The position numbers and the translations under genes were made by a program. From JAZQUM01 sp045631305 (GTDB lineage: Bacteria; Bacillota; Clostridia; Oscillospirales; Oscillospiraceae): a stretch of DNA of 8,781 nucleotides. Of this stretch, positions 1 through 6,983 are shown piece after piece. The stretch covers positions 1 to 8,781 of the forward strand of contig JAZQUM010000051.1 in assembly GCA_045631305.1 (NCBI GenBank). Reading direction: 5' to 3'. How positions within the stretch are numbered: position 1 is the stretch's first letter; each line of letters opens with the position of its first letter. The notes beneath the pieces were generated by a model, which saw only the letters and a program-made list of their open reading frames with translations, was not told the DNA's origin and did not search any database.

Positions 1-343
1 GCTCATGGGCATCAATGTCAACGCTACCATCTCCCTGACCTTTGCCATCGGCTCCGGTCTTGCAGCAGTGGCAGGCGTTCTGCTCTGCTCCGCTTATCCC
101 TCTCTGGTTCCCACCACCGGCTCCATGCCCGGTATCAAGGCCTTTACCGCAGCAGTATTCGGCGGCATCGGCTCCATTCCCGGCGCGCTTCTGGGCGGTT
201 TGCTTCTGGGCGTCATTGAGATCCTTGCCAAGGCATATATCTCCACCCAGCTTTCCGACGCTATCGTGTTCGCTGTGCTGATCGTGGTTCTGCTGGTGAA
301 GCCCTCCGGCCTCCTTGGCCGTGAGATCCGTGAGAAAGTATAA
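1..343 (+). CDS. livH: Branched-chain amino acid ABC transporter permease LivH (3' part, 5' end outside window)
   Basis: This is the C-terminal portion of the first inner-membrane permease of a LIV/HAAT-family importer, which moves leucine, isoleucine, valine or related amino acids across the cytoplasmic membrane together with LivM. The reading frame is open from the left edge (first full codon at base 2). The first visible ATG at base 5 is internal, since full LivH proteins are near 290 residues and only about 113 are seen. The visible part carries the family's conserved loop KAFTAAVFGGIGSIPGALLGG (bases about 137-202), which contacts the ATPase, flanked by hydrophobic membrane segments. It ends with the typical KPSGLLGR tail. 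The next gene, livM, starts 14 bases after the stop, and the stop codon overlaps the livM ribosome-binding site, so translational coupling is likely. The call rests on motif recognition plus the complete livM-livG-livF order behind it. Confidence 0.93.
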   Translation, partial: LMGINVNATISLTFAIGSGLAAVAGVLLCSAYPSLVPTTGSMPGIKAFTAAVFGGIGSIPGALLGGLLLGVIEILAKAYISTQLSDAIVFAVLIVVLLVKPSGLLGREIREKV

Positions 344-357
344 GGAGGGTCTGAAAG

Positions 358-1446
358 ATGAGTGCATTGAATCTGAAGAAAATGAGCAAGACCTCCCGCA
401 ACAACTTCCTCACTTACGGTATCGTTATCGTGGTTTACGCGCTGGTACAGCTGCTCAACGGCACCGGCAATCTGTCTTCCTCCATGGAAGGTATGCTGAT
501 CCCCATCTGCGCGTATGTTATCATGGCAGTTTCCCTGAACCTGACCGTTGGTATTCTGGGCGAGCTGAGCCTGGGTCACGCAGGCTTCATGAGTGTTGGC
601 GCCTTTACCGGTGTTGCTACCTCTATGGCCCTTCTTGAAGTGATCCCCTCTCCTCTGGTTCGCATGCTTATCGGCATCGTGGTAGGTTCCATCTTCGCAG
701 CTGTTGCGGGCTTCCTCATCGGTATCCCCGTTCTGCGTTTGAAGGGTGACTATCTGGCTATCGTAACTCTGGCCTTCGGCGAAATCATCAAGAGCATTTT
801 CAATAACCTCTTCGTTGGTATCGGCCCCGAAGGTTTCCGCATGAGCCTTCTGGAAGACACCACCGGCATCATTGAAGCCGGCGGATCTCTCCTCATCGCA
901 GGTCCTCTGGGCATCAGCGGTGTGAAGACTTATTCCAGCTTCACTCTGGGCGTGATCCTCGTGATCGTGACCCTCTTCATCATCTTCAACCTGGTGAACT
1001 CCCGCGCAGGCCGCGCTATCATGGCTATCCGCGATAACCGCATCGCAGCTGAAAGCGTTGGCGTAAACGTAGTTAAGTACAAGATGATGGCTTTCGTTAC
1101 CTCTGCAGCTCTTGCAGGTGCAGCAGGCGTGCTCTTCGGCATGAACTACTCCACCGTTATCGCCAACAAGTTCGACTTCAACACCTCCATTCTGGTGCTG
1201 GTGTTCGTGGTACTGGGCGGTCAGGGCAATATGCTGGGTTCCATCATCGCTGCTGCAGCTCTTACCATTCTGCCCGAAGCACTGCGTGAATTCGCAACCT
1301 ACCGCATGCTGGTTTATGCCATCGTGCTGATCCTCGTCATGCTGGGCACCAATAATCCCCAGATCAAGGCTTTCGTAGAGCGCTTCAGCATCCGCAAGCG
1401 CATCAGCAAGAAGAAAGCTGCAAACGAAGGAAAGGAGGACAAGTAA
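358..1446 (+). CDS. livM: Branched-chain amino acid ABC transporter permease LivM
   Basis: This is the second integral membrane permease of the importer, expected to pair with LivH to form the translocation path. The product is 362 residues with about eight to ten hydrophobic segments spread between residues 18 and 331. Family hallmarks are GELSLGHAGFMSVGAF near residues 68-83, LRLKGDYLAIVTLAFGEI near 126-143, the cytoplasmic coupling loop NSRAGRAIMAIRDNRIAAES at 214-233, and VVLGGQGNMLGS at 284-295. The tail after residue 339 is strongly basic and charged (RKRISKKK) and cytoplasmic in character. The ATG at 358 is preceded by AAGGAGG at 342-348 with good spacing, which supports this start. 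Residues 1-16 form a short polar leader before the first membrane span. The stop lies one base before livG. The identity is well supported; the exact amino acid preference cannot be read from the permease. Confidence 0.96.
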   Translation: MSALNLKKMSKTSRNNFLTYGIVIVVYALVQLLNGTGNLSSSMEGMLIPICAYVIMAVSLNLTVGILGELSLGHAGFMSVGAFTGVATSMALLEVIPSPLVRMLIGIVVGSIFAAVAGFLIGIPVLRLKGDYLAIVTLAFGEIIKSIFNNLFVGIGPEGFRMSLLEDTTGIIEAGGSLLIAGPLGISGVKTYSSFTLGVILVIVTLFIIFNLVNSRAGRAIMAIRDNRIAAESVGVNVVKYKMMAFVTSAALAGAAGVLFGMNYSTVIANKFDFNTSILVLVFVVLGGQGNMLGSIIAAAALTILPEALREFATYRMLVYAIVLILVMLGTNNPQIKAFVERFSIRKRISKKKAANEGKEDK

Positions 1447-1447
1447 G

Positions 1448-2302
1448 ATGAAGTTCAAACAGCATAATGCAAACACCAAACTGGTCCCCGTTCCCTCCAA
1501 GGCAATGGTCCCTGAACGCGATGCAGATAAGTCTCCTATTCTGGAGTGCGTTAACCTTGGCATCAACTTCGGCGGTCTGAAGGCAGTAGATAACTTCAAC
1601 CTCACCATCGGCCGCACCGAGATCGCAGGTCTCATTGGCCCCAACGGTGCAGGTAAGACCACCGTATTCAACCTGCTGACCAAGGTTTATCAGCCCACCG
1701 ACGGCGCTGTTCTGCTGGATGGTAAGAACACCCACGACATGAACACCGAACAGGTGAACCGCGCAGGTATCGCCCGTACCTTCCAGAACATCCGCCTGTT
1801 CTCCAAGCTCAGCGTGGAAGACAACGTGAAGATCGGCATGACCAATCTCATGAAGTACAACATGTGGAGCGGCATCTTCCGCCTGCCCTCTTACTGGAAA
1901 GACGAAAAGATGGCTCACGAAAGTGCTATGGAACTGCTCTCCATCTTCGACATGCAGGATATGGCAGATGTGCCCGCAGGCAGCCTGCCTTACGGTGCGC
2001 AGCGTCGTCTGGAAATCGTCCGCGCGCTGGCTACCAACCCCAAGCTGCTGCTGCTGGACGAACCCGCTGCAGGCATGAACCCCTCCGAAACCGCGGAACT
2101 GATGGAAAATATCTGCAAGATCCGCGATATGTTCCACATCGCCGTTCTCCTCATCGAGCACGATATGAACCTGGTTATGAACATCTGCGAAGGTATCTGC
2201 GTTCTGAACTTCGGTCAGGTCATCGCAAAGGGTACCGCAGCTGACATTCAGGCTAACCCCGCCGTTATCGAGGCTTACCTGGGCAAGAAGAAGGAGGCGT
2301 AA
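1448..2302 (+). CDS. livG: Branched-chain amino acid ABC transporter ATP-binding protein LivG
   Basis: This is one of the two cytoplasmic ATPases that power the LIV importer. In the 284-residue product, the Walker A motif GPNGAGKTT is at residues 64-72, the Q-loop glutamine at 113 (ARTFQNIRLF), the signature LPYGAQRRLEI at 180-190, Walker B LLLLDEP with D204 and catalytic E205, and the switch histidine H238 (IEHDMN). The atypical signature (LxYGxQRR rather than LSGGQ) and AAGMNPSE after Walker B are normal for LivG. The ATG at 1448 has AAGGAGG at 1432-1438 inside the end of livM. This start gives about 30 residues ahead of the usual LivG beginning (ILECVNLGINFGG). An internal ATG at 1505 has a much weaker upstream site, so the longer form is preferred. 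The gap to livM is one base and to livF two bases, indicating a co-transcribed complex. Confidence 0.96.
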   Translation: MKFKQHNANTKLVPVPSKAMVPERDADKSPILECVNLGINFGGLKAVDNFNLTIGRTEIAGLIGPNGAGKTTVFNLLTKVYQPTDGAVLLDGKNTHDMNTEQVNRAGIARTFQNIRLFSKLSVEDNVKIGMTNLMKYNMWSGIFRLPSYWKDEKMAHESAMELLSIFDMQDMADVPAGSLPYGAQRRLEIVRALATNPKLLLLDEPAAGMNPSETAELMENICKIRDMFHIAVLLIEHDMNLVMNICEGICVLNFGQVIAKGTAADIQANPAVIEAYLGKKKEA

Positions 2303-2304
2303 CA

Positions 2305-3015
2305 ATGGGTTCTATTCTGAAAGTTGACAATATCAATGTTTACTACGGCAGCATCCATGCCATCAAGGGTGTTTCCTTTGAAGTAAACGAAGGCGAGATC
2401 GTGACTTTGATCGGCGCCAACGGCGCAGGTAAGTCCACCACCCTGAATACCATCTCCGGCCTGCTTCATTCCCGCACCGGTTCTGTTTCCTTTATGGATG
2501 AAAACCTGGCTAAGGTTCCCGCTCACAAGATCGTGGAAAAGGGCCTGGCGCTGGTTCCCGAAGGCCGCCGCATTTTCCTGCAGATGACCGTTCAGGAAAA
2601 CCTGGAAATGGGCGCTTATACCCAGGGCAAGGGCGGTATTGCCGAAGATCTGGAAATGGTCTTTGAATACTTCCCCCGCCTGAAGGAACGCCGCAAGCAG
2701 ATCGGCGGCACCCTCTCCGGTGGTGAACAGCAGATGCTGGCTATGGGCCGCGCTCTTATGAGCCATCCCAAGCTTTTGATGCTGGATGAGCCCTCCATGG
2801 GTCTTGCTCCCATTCTGGTTGAGCAGATTTTCGAAATCATCAAGAACCTGCATGCCGCAGGCAAGACCATTCTTCTGGTTGAGCAGAACGCACAGGCTGC
2901 CCTTTCCGTGGCAGACCGCGGCTATGTTCTGGAAACCGGCAAGGTAGTCACCACCGGCAGCGGTGCAGAACTTCTTTCCAGCCCCGCCATCAAGAAGGCA
3001 TATCTGGGCGGCTGA
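2305..3015 (+). CDS. livF: Branched-chain amino acid ABC transporter ATP-binding protein LivF
   Basis: This is the second ATPase of the LIV importer, expected to work as a heterodimer with LivG beneath the LivH-LivM permeases. The product is 236 residues, the normal length. Walker A is GANGAGKST at residues 37-45. LALVPEGRRIF at 81-91 is the typical LivF form of the Q-loop region. The signature LSGGEQQ is at 137-143, Walker B LLMLDEP at 157-163 with E162, and LLVEQN at 190-195, where LivF proteins carry glutamine instead of the switch histidine. It ends in AYLGG, matching the family. The ATG at 2305 is chosen because AAGGAGG at 2291-2297, within the last codons of livG, is correctly spaced. 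The gene ends in TGA and is followed within 12 bases by a strong hairpin, so it is the last gene of the operon. Confidence 0.96.
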   Translation: MGSILKVDNINVYYGSIHAIKGVSFEVNEGEIVTLIGANGAGKSTTLNTISGLLHSRTGSVSFMDENLAKVPAHKIVEKGLALVPEGRRIFLQMTVQENLEMGAYTQGKGGIAEDLEMVFEYFPRLKERRKQIGGTLSGGEQQMLAMGRALMSHPKLLMLDEPSMGLAPILVEQIFEIIKNLHAAGKTILLVEQNAQAALSVADRGYVLETGKVVTTGSGAELLSSPAIKKAYLGG

Positions 3016-3026
3016 TTTATGCGAAG

Positions 3027-3059
3027 AAAAGAGCGGATACTTCGGTATCCGCTCTTTTT
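3027..3059 (+). terminator. Intrinsic terminator of the liv operon
   Basis: A perfect inverted repeat of 14 bp (arms 3027-3040 and 3045-3058) closes on the loop TTCG flanked by C and G, which is the extra-stable cUUCGg tetraloop in RNA. The outer part of the 3' arm merges into a run of five T (3055-3059). It lies 11 bases after the livF stop and before the prfB promoter, where an operon end is expected. Confidence 0.9.
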
Positions 3060-3094
3060 GTGCTGTAAAAGGAAGATTTTTCCGCTTTTCGCCC

Positions 3095-3123
3095 TTTACA
3101 AGGCGAAGGAAATTGGATATAAT
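3095..3123 (+). promoter_or_regulatory. Vegetative (sigma-A type) promoter of prfB
   Basis: TTTACA (3095-3100) and TATAAT (3118-3123) are separated by exactly 17 bases, matching 11 of 12 consensus positions. Transcription should start near 3130, giving a leader of about 34 bases before the prfB ATG. It stands directly after the liv terminator, so prfB has its own promoter. An inverted repeat, TTCGCC (3088-3093) and GGCGAA (3102-3107), brackets the -35 hexamer. Confidence 0.82.
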
Positions 3124-3163
3124 CAAACAGCTAATGCAGATTTATTGATGGAGGAATATCTCT

Positions 3164-4291
3164 ATGGCAGTCATCCAGTATGATGAATATAAGCAGAAGC
3201 TCATTGCCCTTGAACCCACGCTGAACGATCTGGAAGCAGCGCTGGATCTCAACGGTGCCAAGGAAGAGCTGATGAAGCTGCAGGCTGAAGCCGAAGCTGA
3301 CGGTTTTTGGAACGACGTGGAAAACGCGCAGAAGAACCAGACCAGAACTAAGCGCCTGCAGGCAAAGGTAGACAAGTTCGAAGGTCTTGTAAGCCAGCGC
3401 GAAGATTTGCTGACCCTTATTGAAATGGCAGCAGAAGAAGATGATGATTCTCTGCTGAGCGAAGTGGAAGAAGGCTATGCCGCTCTGGAAAAGAGCGTGG
3501 AAGAAACCCGTCTTTCCACCCTGCTTTCCGGCGAATATGACAGCCGCAACGCCATCCTCACCTTCCATGCAGGTGCAGGCGGCACCGAAGCACAGGACTG
3601 GACCGGTATGCTCTACCGCATGTACATGCAGTGGGCCAATAAGAACGGCTTCCAGTTTGAAATGATGGACTATCTGGACGGTGAAGAAGCCGGCATCAAG
3701 TCCGCCACCGTTATGATCAAGGGCGAAAATGCCTATGGTTACCTTAAGGGTGAAAACGGCGTGCACCGTCTGGTCCGCGTTTCTCCTTTTGACTCCCAGG
3801 CTCGCCGCCAGACTTCCTTCTCCGCACTGGAAGTTATGCCCGAAATGGAAGACGACAACACCATTGAGATCCGTCCCGAAGACATCGAAATGCAGGTGTA
3901 CCGTTCCTCCGGCGCAGGCGGCCAGCACGTTAATAAGACCTCCTCTGCAGTGCGCCTGATCCATCTTCCCACCGGTATTGTTACCGCTTGCCAGACCCAG
4001 CGCTCTCAGTTCCAGAACCGCGACTATGCTATGCAGATGCTCAAGGCAAAGCTGCTGGAACTCAAGCTGCAGCAGAACGCAGAAAAGATCAGCGACATCA
4101 AGGGCGTGCAGATGAAGATCGAATGGGGCAGCCAGATCCGCTCCTACGTGTTCATGCCCTACCAGCTGGTAAAGGATACCCGCACCGGCTATGAAGCCAG
4201 CAACATTCAGGCCGTTATGGACGGCGACATCAACGGTTTCATCAATTCCTACCTTACCGCCGCTGCTACCGGCGAGCTGAAGGGCCGCTAA
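3164..4291 (+). CDS. prfB: Peptide chain release factor 2 (RF2), encoded without a programmed frameshift
   Basis: RF2 recognises UGA and UAA stop codons on the ribosome and triggers hydrolysis of the finished peptide. The 375-residue product has the usual order: an N-terminal helical domain (about 1-115), the stop-codon-reading domain with the RF2-specific SPF tripeptide at 207-209, and the catalytic GGQ at 252-254 inside SSGAGGQHVNKTSSAVR. WGSQIRSYVF at 321-330 and QAVMDGDI at 349-356 near the C-terminus are also typical. The SPF tripeptide distinguishes it from RF1, which has a PxT motif. The ATG at 3164 has GGAGGA at 3150-3155, eight bases upstream. In many bacteria prfB contains an in-frame UGA near codon 25 that needs a +1 frameshift. 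Here the corresponding place reads CTG GAT (L27-D28, 3242-3247) in one continuous frame. The gene is monocistronic, between its own promoter and terminator. Confidence 0.97.
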   Translation: MAVIQYDEYKQKLIALEPTLNDLEAALDLNGAKEELMKLQAEAEADGFWNDVENAQKNQTRTKRLQAKVDKFEGLVSQREDLLTLIEMAAEEDDDSLLSEVEEGYAALEKSVEETRLSTLLSGEYDSRNAILTFHAGAGGTEAQDWTGMLYRMYMQWANKNGFQFEMMDYLDGEEAGIKSATVMIKGENAYGYLKGENGVHRLVRVSPFDSQARRQTSFSALEVMPEMEDDNTIEIRPEDIEMQVYRSSGAGGQHVNKTSSAVRLIHLPTGIVTACQTQRSQFQNRDYAMQMLKAKLLELKLQQNAEKISDIKGVQMKIEWGSQIRSYVFMPYQLVKDTRTGYEASNIQAVMDGDINGFINSYLTAAATGELKGR

Positions 4292-4300
4292 AAAAGAAGA

Positions 4301-4334
4301 AAAAGAAGGAGTCCTTGGGACTTCTTCTTTTTTT
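4301..4334 (+). terminator. Intrinsic terminator of prfB
   Basis: The stem pairs about 4301-4314 with 4318-4331 (core GTCC/GGAC, one G-T wobble) around a short TTG loop. It runs into a T tract ending at 4334. The A-rich 5' side means the outer stem is all A-T, and the mirrored tract could weakly support termination in the other direction. It starts nine bases after the prfB stop. Confidence 0.85.
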
Positions 4335-4341
4335 GCCTTCG

Positions 4342-4370
4342 TTGACGGAAGGGGTGCATTGTGATAAACT
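4342..4370 (+). promoter_or_regulatory. Promoter of the ygeY-hyuA unit (extended -10 type)
   Basis: TTGACG (4342-4347) matches five of six -35 positions. After 17 bases comes TAAACT (4365-4370), a weaker -10 with four of six matches, strengthened by TG at 4362-4363 in the extended -10 position. It sits just after the prfB terminator. The expected start is near 4377, giving a leader of about 48 bases. No obvious operator palindrome or riboswitch fold was seen in the leader. Confidence 0.6.
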
Positions 4371-4411
4371 GAAAGGTGAAATTTACCGCAATTGCGGCTT
4401 AGCTTATGTGT

Positions 4412-4416
4412 GGAGG
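4412..4416 (+). promoter_or_regulatory. Ribosome-binding site that fixes the ygeY start
   Basis: GGAGG lies eight bases before the ATG at 4425. An in-frame TTG at 4392 would give 11 more residues (leading with MRLSLCVEESD) but has no ribosome-binding site and would put this GGAGG inside the coding region. The ATG is therefore preferred. Confidence 0.8.
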
Positions 4417-4424
4417 AAAGCGAT

Positions 4425-5609
4425 ATGCTCAACGAAGCAAGAAAGAATGAACTCCTTGACCTCACAGCAAAACTCATCCGTCAGAAAAGCTATTCCGGCG
4501 AGGAAAAGGGTGTTGTGAGAGAACTGGAAAACTATATGCTCTCCAACGGTTTTGACATGGTCATGGGCGATCAGTACGGCAATGTGATCGGCAAGATCGT
4601 GGGCAAGCGCCCCGGCCCCAAAGTGCTCTTTGACGGCCATGTAGATACCGTGCCTGTTGCCAATCCCGCTGCCTGGACCCGCGACCCCTTCGGTGCTGAA
4701 GTGGAAGACGGCAAGATGTATGGCCGCGGCACTTCCGATATGAAGGGCGCTGTTGCCGCATATATGACGGCTGCTGCCAACTTTGCCAAGGACACCGATA
4801 AAGATTTTGCAGGCGAGATCTACTGTGCAGGCGTGGTGCATGAAGAGTGCTTTGAAGGCGTCGCTGCCCGCAGCATCAGCGAGATCGTAAAGCCTGACTA
4901 TGTAGTGATTGCTGAGGCTTCCGAGTGCAACCTGAAAATCGGTCAGCGCGGCCGTGCGGAGATCGTGGTGGAAACCTTTGGCGTTCCTGCTCACTCCGCA
5001 AACCCCGACAAGGGTGTTAACGCAGTGTATGCTATGTGCAAGGTGGTGGAAGCCATCCGCACGTTGCAGCCTTCCGAACATCCCGTTCTGGGCAAGGGCA
5101 TTCTGGAACTGACCGACATTAAGTCCGCTCCCTATCCAGGGGCATCCGTAGTGCCTTCCTACTGCCGCGCTACCTATGACCGTCGCTTGCTGGTAGGCGA
5201 CACCAAGGAAAGCGTTCTCGCTCCCATTCAGGCTCTGCTGGATGAACTCATGGCAAAGGATCCTTCCATCAAGGCAAAGGTTTCCTATGCGGTGGGTGAA
5301 GAAGTTTGTTATAACGGCAACAAGATCAGCGGCGAGCGTTTCTTCCCCGGCTGGCTCTATGGAGAAAGCGACGATTTCGTGCAGGCGGTTTTGGCTGAGC
5401 TCCGCGCTTTGGGTCAGGATCCCGCCATCACGCAGTACAGTTTCTGCACCAACGGTAGCCACTATGCAGGCGAAGCCGGTATCAAGACTTTCGGTCTTGG
5501 ACCCTCCCGTGAAAATCTGGCCCATACTGACGATGAGTATGTGGAACTGGAAGAACTCTATAAGGTCAACGAAGGCTATTATGCCGTGTGCAAGGCTCTT
5601 TTGAAGTAA
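4425..5609 (+). CDS. ygeY: YgeY-family M20 metallo-hydrolase
   Basis: This is a 394-residue M20/ArgE-DapE family metallo-hydrolase that cleaves amide bonds of small amino-acid-like substrates in the cytosol. The two-metal site is visible: H72 and D74 in FDGHVDTVP, bridging D105 in GRGTSDMKG, catalytic E140 with ligand E141 in VVHEECFEG, E164 in IAEAS, and H367 in NLAHTDDE. The dimerisation-domain histidine is H190 in VPAHSANPD. The pattern GRGTSDxxG, GQRGRAEI, and FxTNG is that of the YgeY subgroup, often annotated as a selenium-metabolism-linked hydrolase, rather than a generic dipeptidase. Placement next to hyuA matches the ygeW-ygeX-ygeY-hyuA-type clusters of enterobacteria and gut anaerobes, which published work links to anaerobic purine/urate breakdown. 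The true substrate cannot be read from the sequence. It could also act on an N-carbamoyl or N-acyl amino acid released by HyuA. Confidence 0.88.
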   Translation: MLNEARKNELLDLTAKLIRQKSYSGEEKGVVRELENYMLSNGFDMVMGDQYGNVIGKIVGKRPGPKVLFDGHVDTVPVANPAAWTRDPFGAEVEDGKMYGRGTSDMKGAVAAYMTAAANFAKDTDKDFAGEIYCAGVVHEECFEGVAARSISEIVKPDYVVIAEASECNLKIGQRGRAEIVVETFGVPAHSANPDKGVNAVYAMCKVVEAIRTLQPSEHPVLGKGILELTDIKSAPYPGASVVPSYCRATYDRRLLVGDTKESVLAPIQALLDELMAKDPSIKAKVSYAVGEEVCYNGNKISGERFFPGWLYGESDDFVQAVLAELRALGQDPAITQYSFCTNGSHYAGEAGIKTFGLGPSRENLAHTDDEYVELEELYKVNEGYYAVCKALLK

Positions 5610-5610
5610 A

Positions 5611-5619
5611 AAAGGAGGT
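5611..5619 (+). promoter_or_regulatory. Very strong Shine-Dalgarno of hyuA
   Basis: AAAGGAGGT lies six bases before the hyuA ATG and two bases after the ygeY stop. It is complementary to the 16S rRNA tail over at least eight bases, stronger than the sites of the liv genes. It suggests that HyuA is made at high levels relative to YgeY from the same transcript. Confidence 0.75.
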
Positions 5620-5625
5620 CAACTT

Positions 5626-6978
5626 ATGGTTAAAGTAATTAAAGGCGGCAAGCTGGTTCTGGAAGCTTCCGTAGTGGAAGCCACCCTCGTAATGGAAAAC
5701 GGAAAGATCAGCGCCATTCTTGATAAAAACGCAGATGTTTCCGCGCTGTACGGTGAATGCGAAATCATCGACGCTGCAGGCAAGATCGTAGTCCCCGGCG
5801 GCATCGATCCCCATGTGCATTTTGCAGCTTTCGGCACCATCCACGCAGCAGACGGTTTTGAAACGGGTTCCCGTGCGGCGCTGGCCGGCGGCACCACCAC
5901 CGTTATCGACTTCTGCGAGCGCGGCGAAGGCCAGAGCCCTGTGGATGTGATCCACGCGGTGCGCGAAGAAGCAAAGAACACCATGGTGGACGTGGCACTG
6001 CACTATTCTTTCACCGAAAATTACGAAGAAGAGCTGGCTGCTCTGGATGATATCATGGCAGAGGGCATCGCTGGCTTCAAGGCTTACACCACTTATGACG
6101 GCACCACGCTGCTGCCCGGTGACTTCCGTGCCATTATGGCCAAGATCGCAGGCCGCGGCGGCATCCTCATCCATGCCGAAGAAAAGAGTATCATCGACTA
6201 TCTCCGTGCCCATTTTGACGGCGATGAAACGGATATGACCGCTTTTGATAAGACCCGCCCCGCCATCTGCGAGCGCATTGCTTCCGAAAATGTGCTTGCC
6301 ATCGCCAATGAGACCGGCGCTAAGGTCTGCATCGCCCATGTCAGCACCAAGGATGTGTGCGATATCCGTGCCCGCGAAAATGGCAACCCCAATTTCTTTA
6401 TCGAAACCTGCCCCCACTACATGGAATTCACCGTGGAGAACATGGCCGGAGAAAACGGCTGCCTCTACACCATGAATCCTCCTCTCCATGAAAAGAGCCA
6501 TCGCGAAGGCATCCGCGAAGCTGTGAAGAAGGGCTATATGGATATGATCTCCACCGACCACTGCTCTTATCTGGAGCAGTATAAGCGCGGCCAGACTTAC
6601 TGCACCATCCCCTGCGGTGTAGACGGCGCACAGAGCCGCATGGAATATGTTTATTCCGAAATGGTAGCAAGCGGCGACATCTCCCTCAACGATTATGCCC
6701 GCGTCACCGCAACCAACGCAGCCAAGTTCTACAATCTCTATCCCCGCAAGGGTGTGATCGCCGTTGGCAGCGACGCTGACCTTGCCATCATCGATCCCAC
6801 CGTGGAATGGACCTACGGCAAGGATAAGATCGCAGGCAGCACCAACTACACCATTTTTGAAGGCAAGAAGCTTACCGGCAAGTGCGTTTGCACCGTAAAG
6901 GGCGGCGAAATTGTCATGAAGGACGGCGTTGTGCTGGCAAAGCCCGGCAGCGGCGAAATCCTCAAAGCCAATCAGTAA
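5626..6978 (+). CDS. hyuA: Dihydropyrimidinase / D-hydantoinase (HyuA/HydA family)
   Basis: This cytosolic cyclic amidohydrolase opens dihydropyrimidine, hydantoin or similar rings to N-carbamoyl amino acids. At 450 residues it has the normal length. All ligands of the binuclear metal site are seen: H63 and H65 in GGIDPHVHF, the lysine to be carboxylated K152 in GFKAYTTYDG, H183 in LIHAEE, H238 in IAHVST, and D311 in ISTDHCSY. Y157, five residues after the lysine, corresponds to the substrate-binding tyrosine of known hydantoinases. These features separate it from allantoinase and from metal-free dihydroorotase-like relatives. It starts 16 bases after ygeY and is followed by a hairpin, so it is the second and last gene of the unit. 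With YgeY it may process ring compounds from purine or pyrimidine catabolism; substrate choice is uncertain. Equivalent names in use are hydA and ygeZ. Confidence 0.92.
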   Translation: MVKVIKGGKLVLEASVVEATLVMENGKISAILDKNADVSALYGECEIIDAAGKIVVPGGIDPHVHFAAFGTIHAADGFETGSRAALAGGTTTVIDFCERGEGQSPVDVIHAVREEAKNTMVDVALHYSFTENYEEELAALDDIMAEGIAGFKAYTTYDGTTLLPGDFRAIMAKIAGRGGILIHAEEKSIIDYLRAHFDGDETDMTAFDKTRPAICERIASENVLAIANETGAKVCIAHVSTKDVCDIRARENGNPNFFIETCPHYMEFTVENMAGENGCLYTMNPPLHEKSHREGIREAVKKGYMDMISTDHCSYLEQYKRGQTYCTIPCGVDGAQSRMEYVYSEMVASGDISLNDYARVTATNAAKFYNLYPRKGVIAVGSDADLAIIDPTVEWTYGKDKIAGSTNYTIFEGKKLTGKCVCTVKGGEIVMKDGVVLAKPGSGEILKANQ

Positions 6979-6983
6979 AAAAT

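Noticed and set aside
94..1683. A 529-residue open frame on the - strand across livH, livM and livG
   Set aside because: It is a shadow of the codon bias. TTA, CTA and TCA codons are rare in the sense genes, so the opposite strand lacks stops. The translation is histidine- and cysteine-rich, with no domain, no ribosome-binding site and strong sense genes opposite.
3016..3163. Possible small protein or RNA in the livF-prfB gap (frame 2963-3148)
   Set aside because: The frame overlaps livF, the hairpin and the prfB promoter. The gap is fully explained by a terminator, a promoter and a ribosome-binding site.
4377..4424. Possible riboswitch or attenuator in the ygeY leader
   Set aside because: The leader is only about 48 bases and shows no terminator/antiterminator pair or known aptamer core.
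3131..4477. A 448-residue open frame on the - strand opposite prfB
   Set aside because: It is antisense to a clear RF2 gene, runs through both the prfB terminator and the next promoter region, and has no family motifs.
4404..5525. A 373-residue open frame on the - strand opposite ygeY
   Set aside because: It is antisense to a well-supported M20 enzyme, with no promoter or ribosome-binding site, and its composition is typical of shadow frames.
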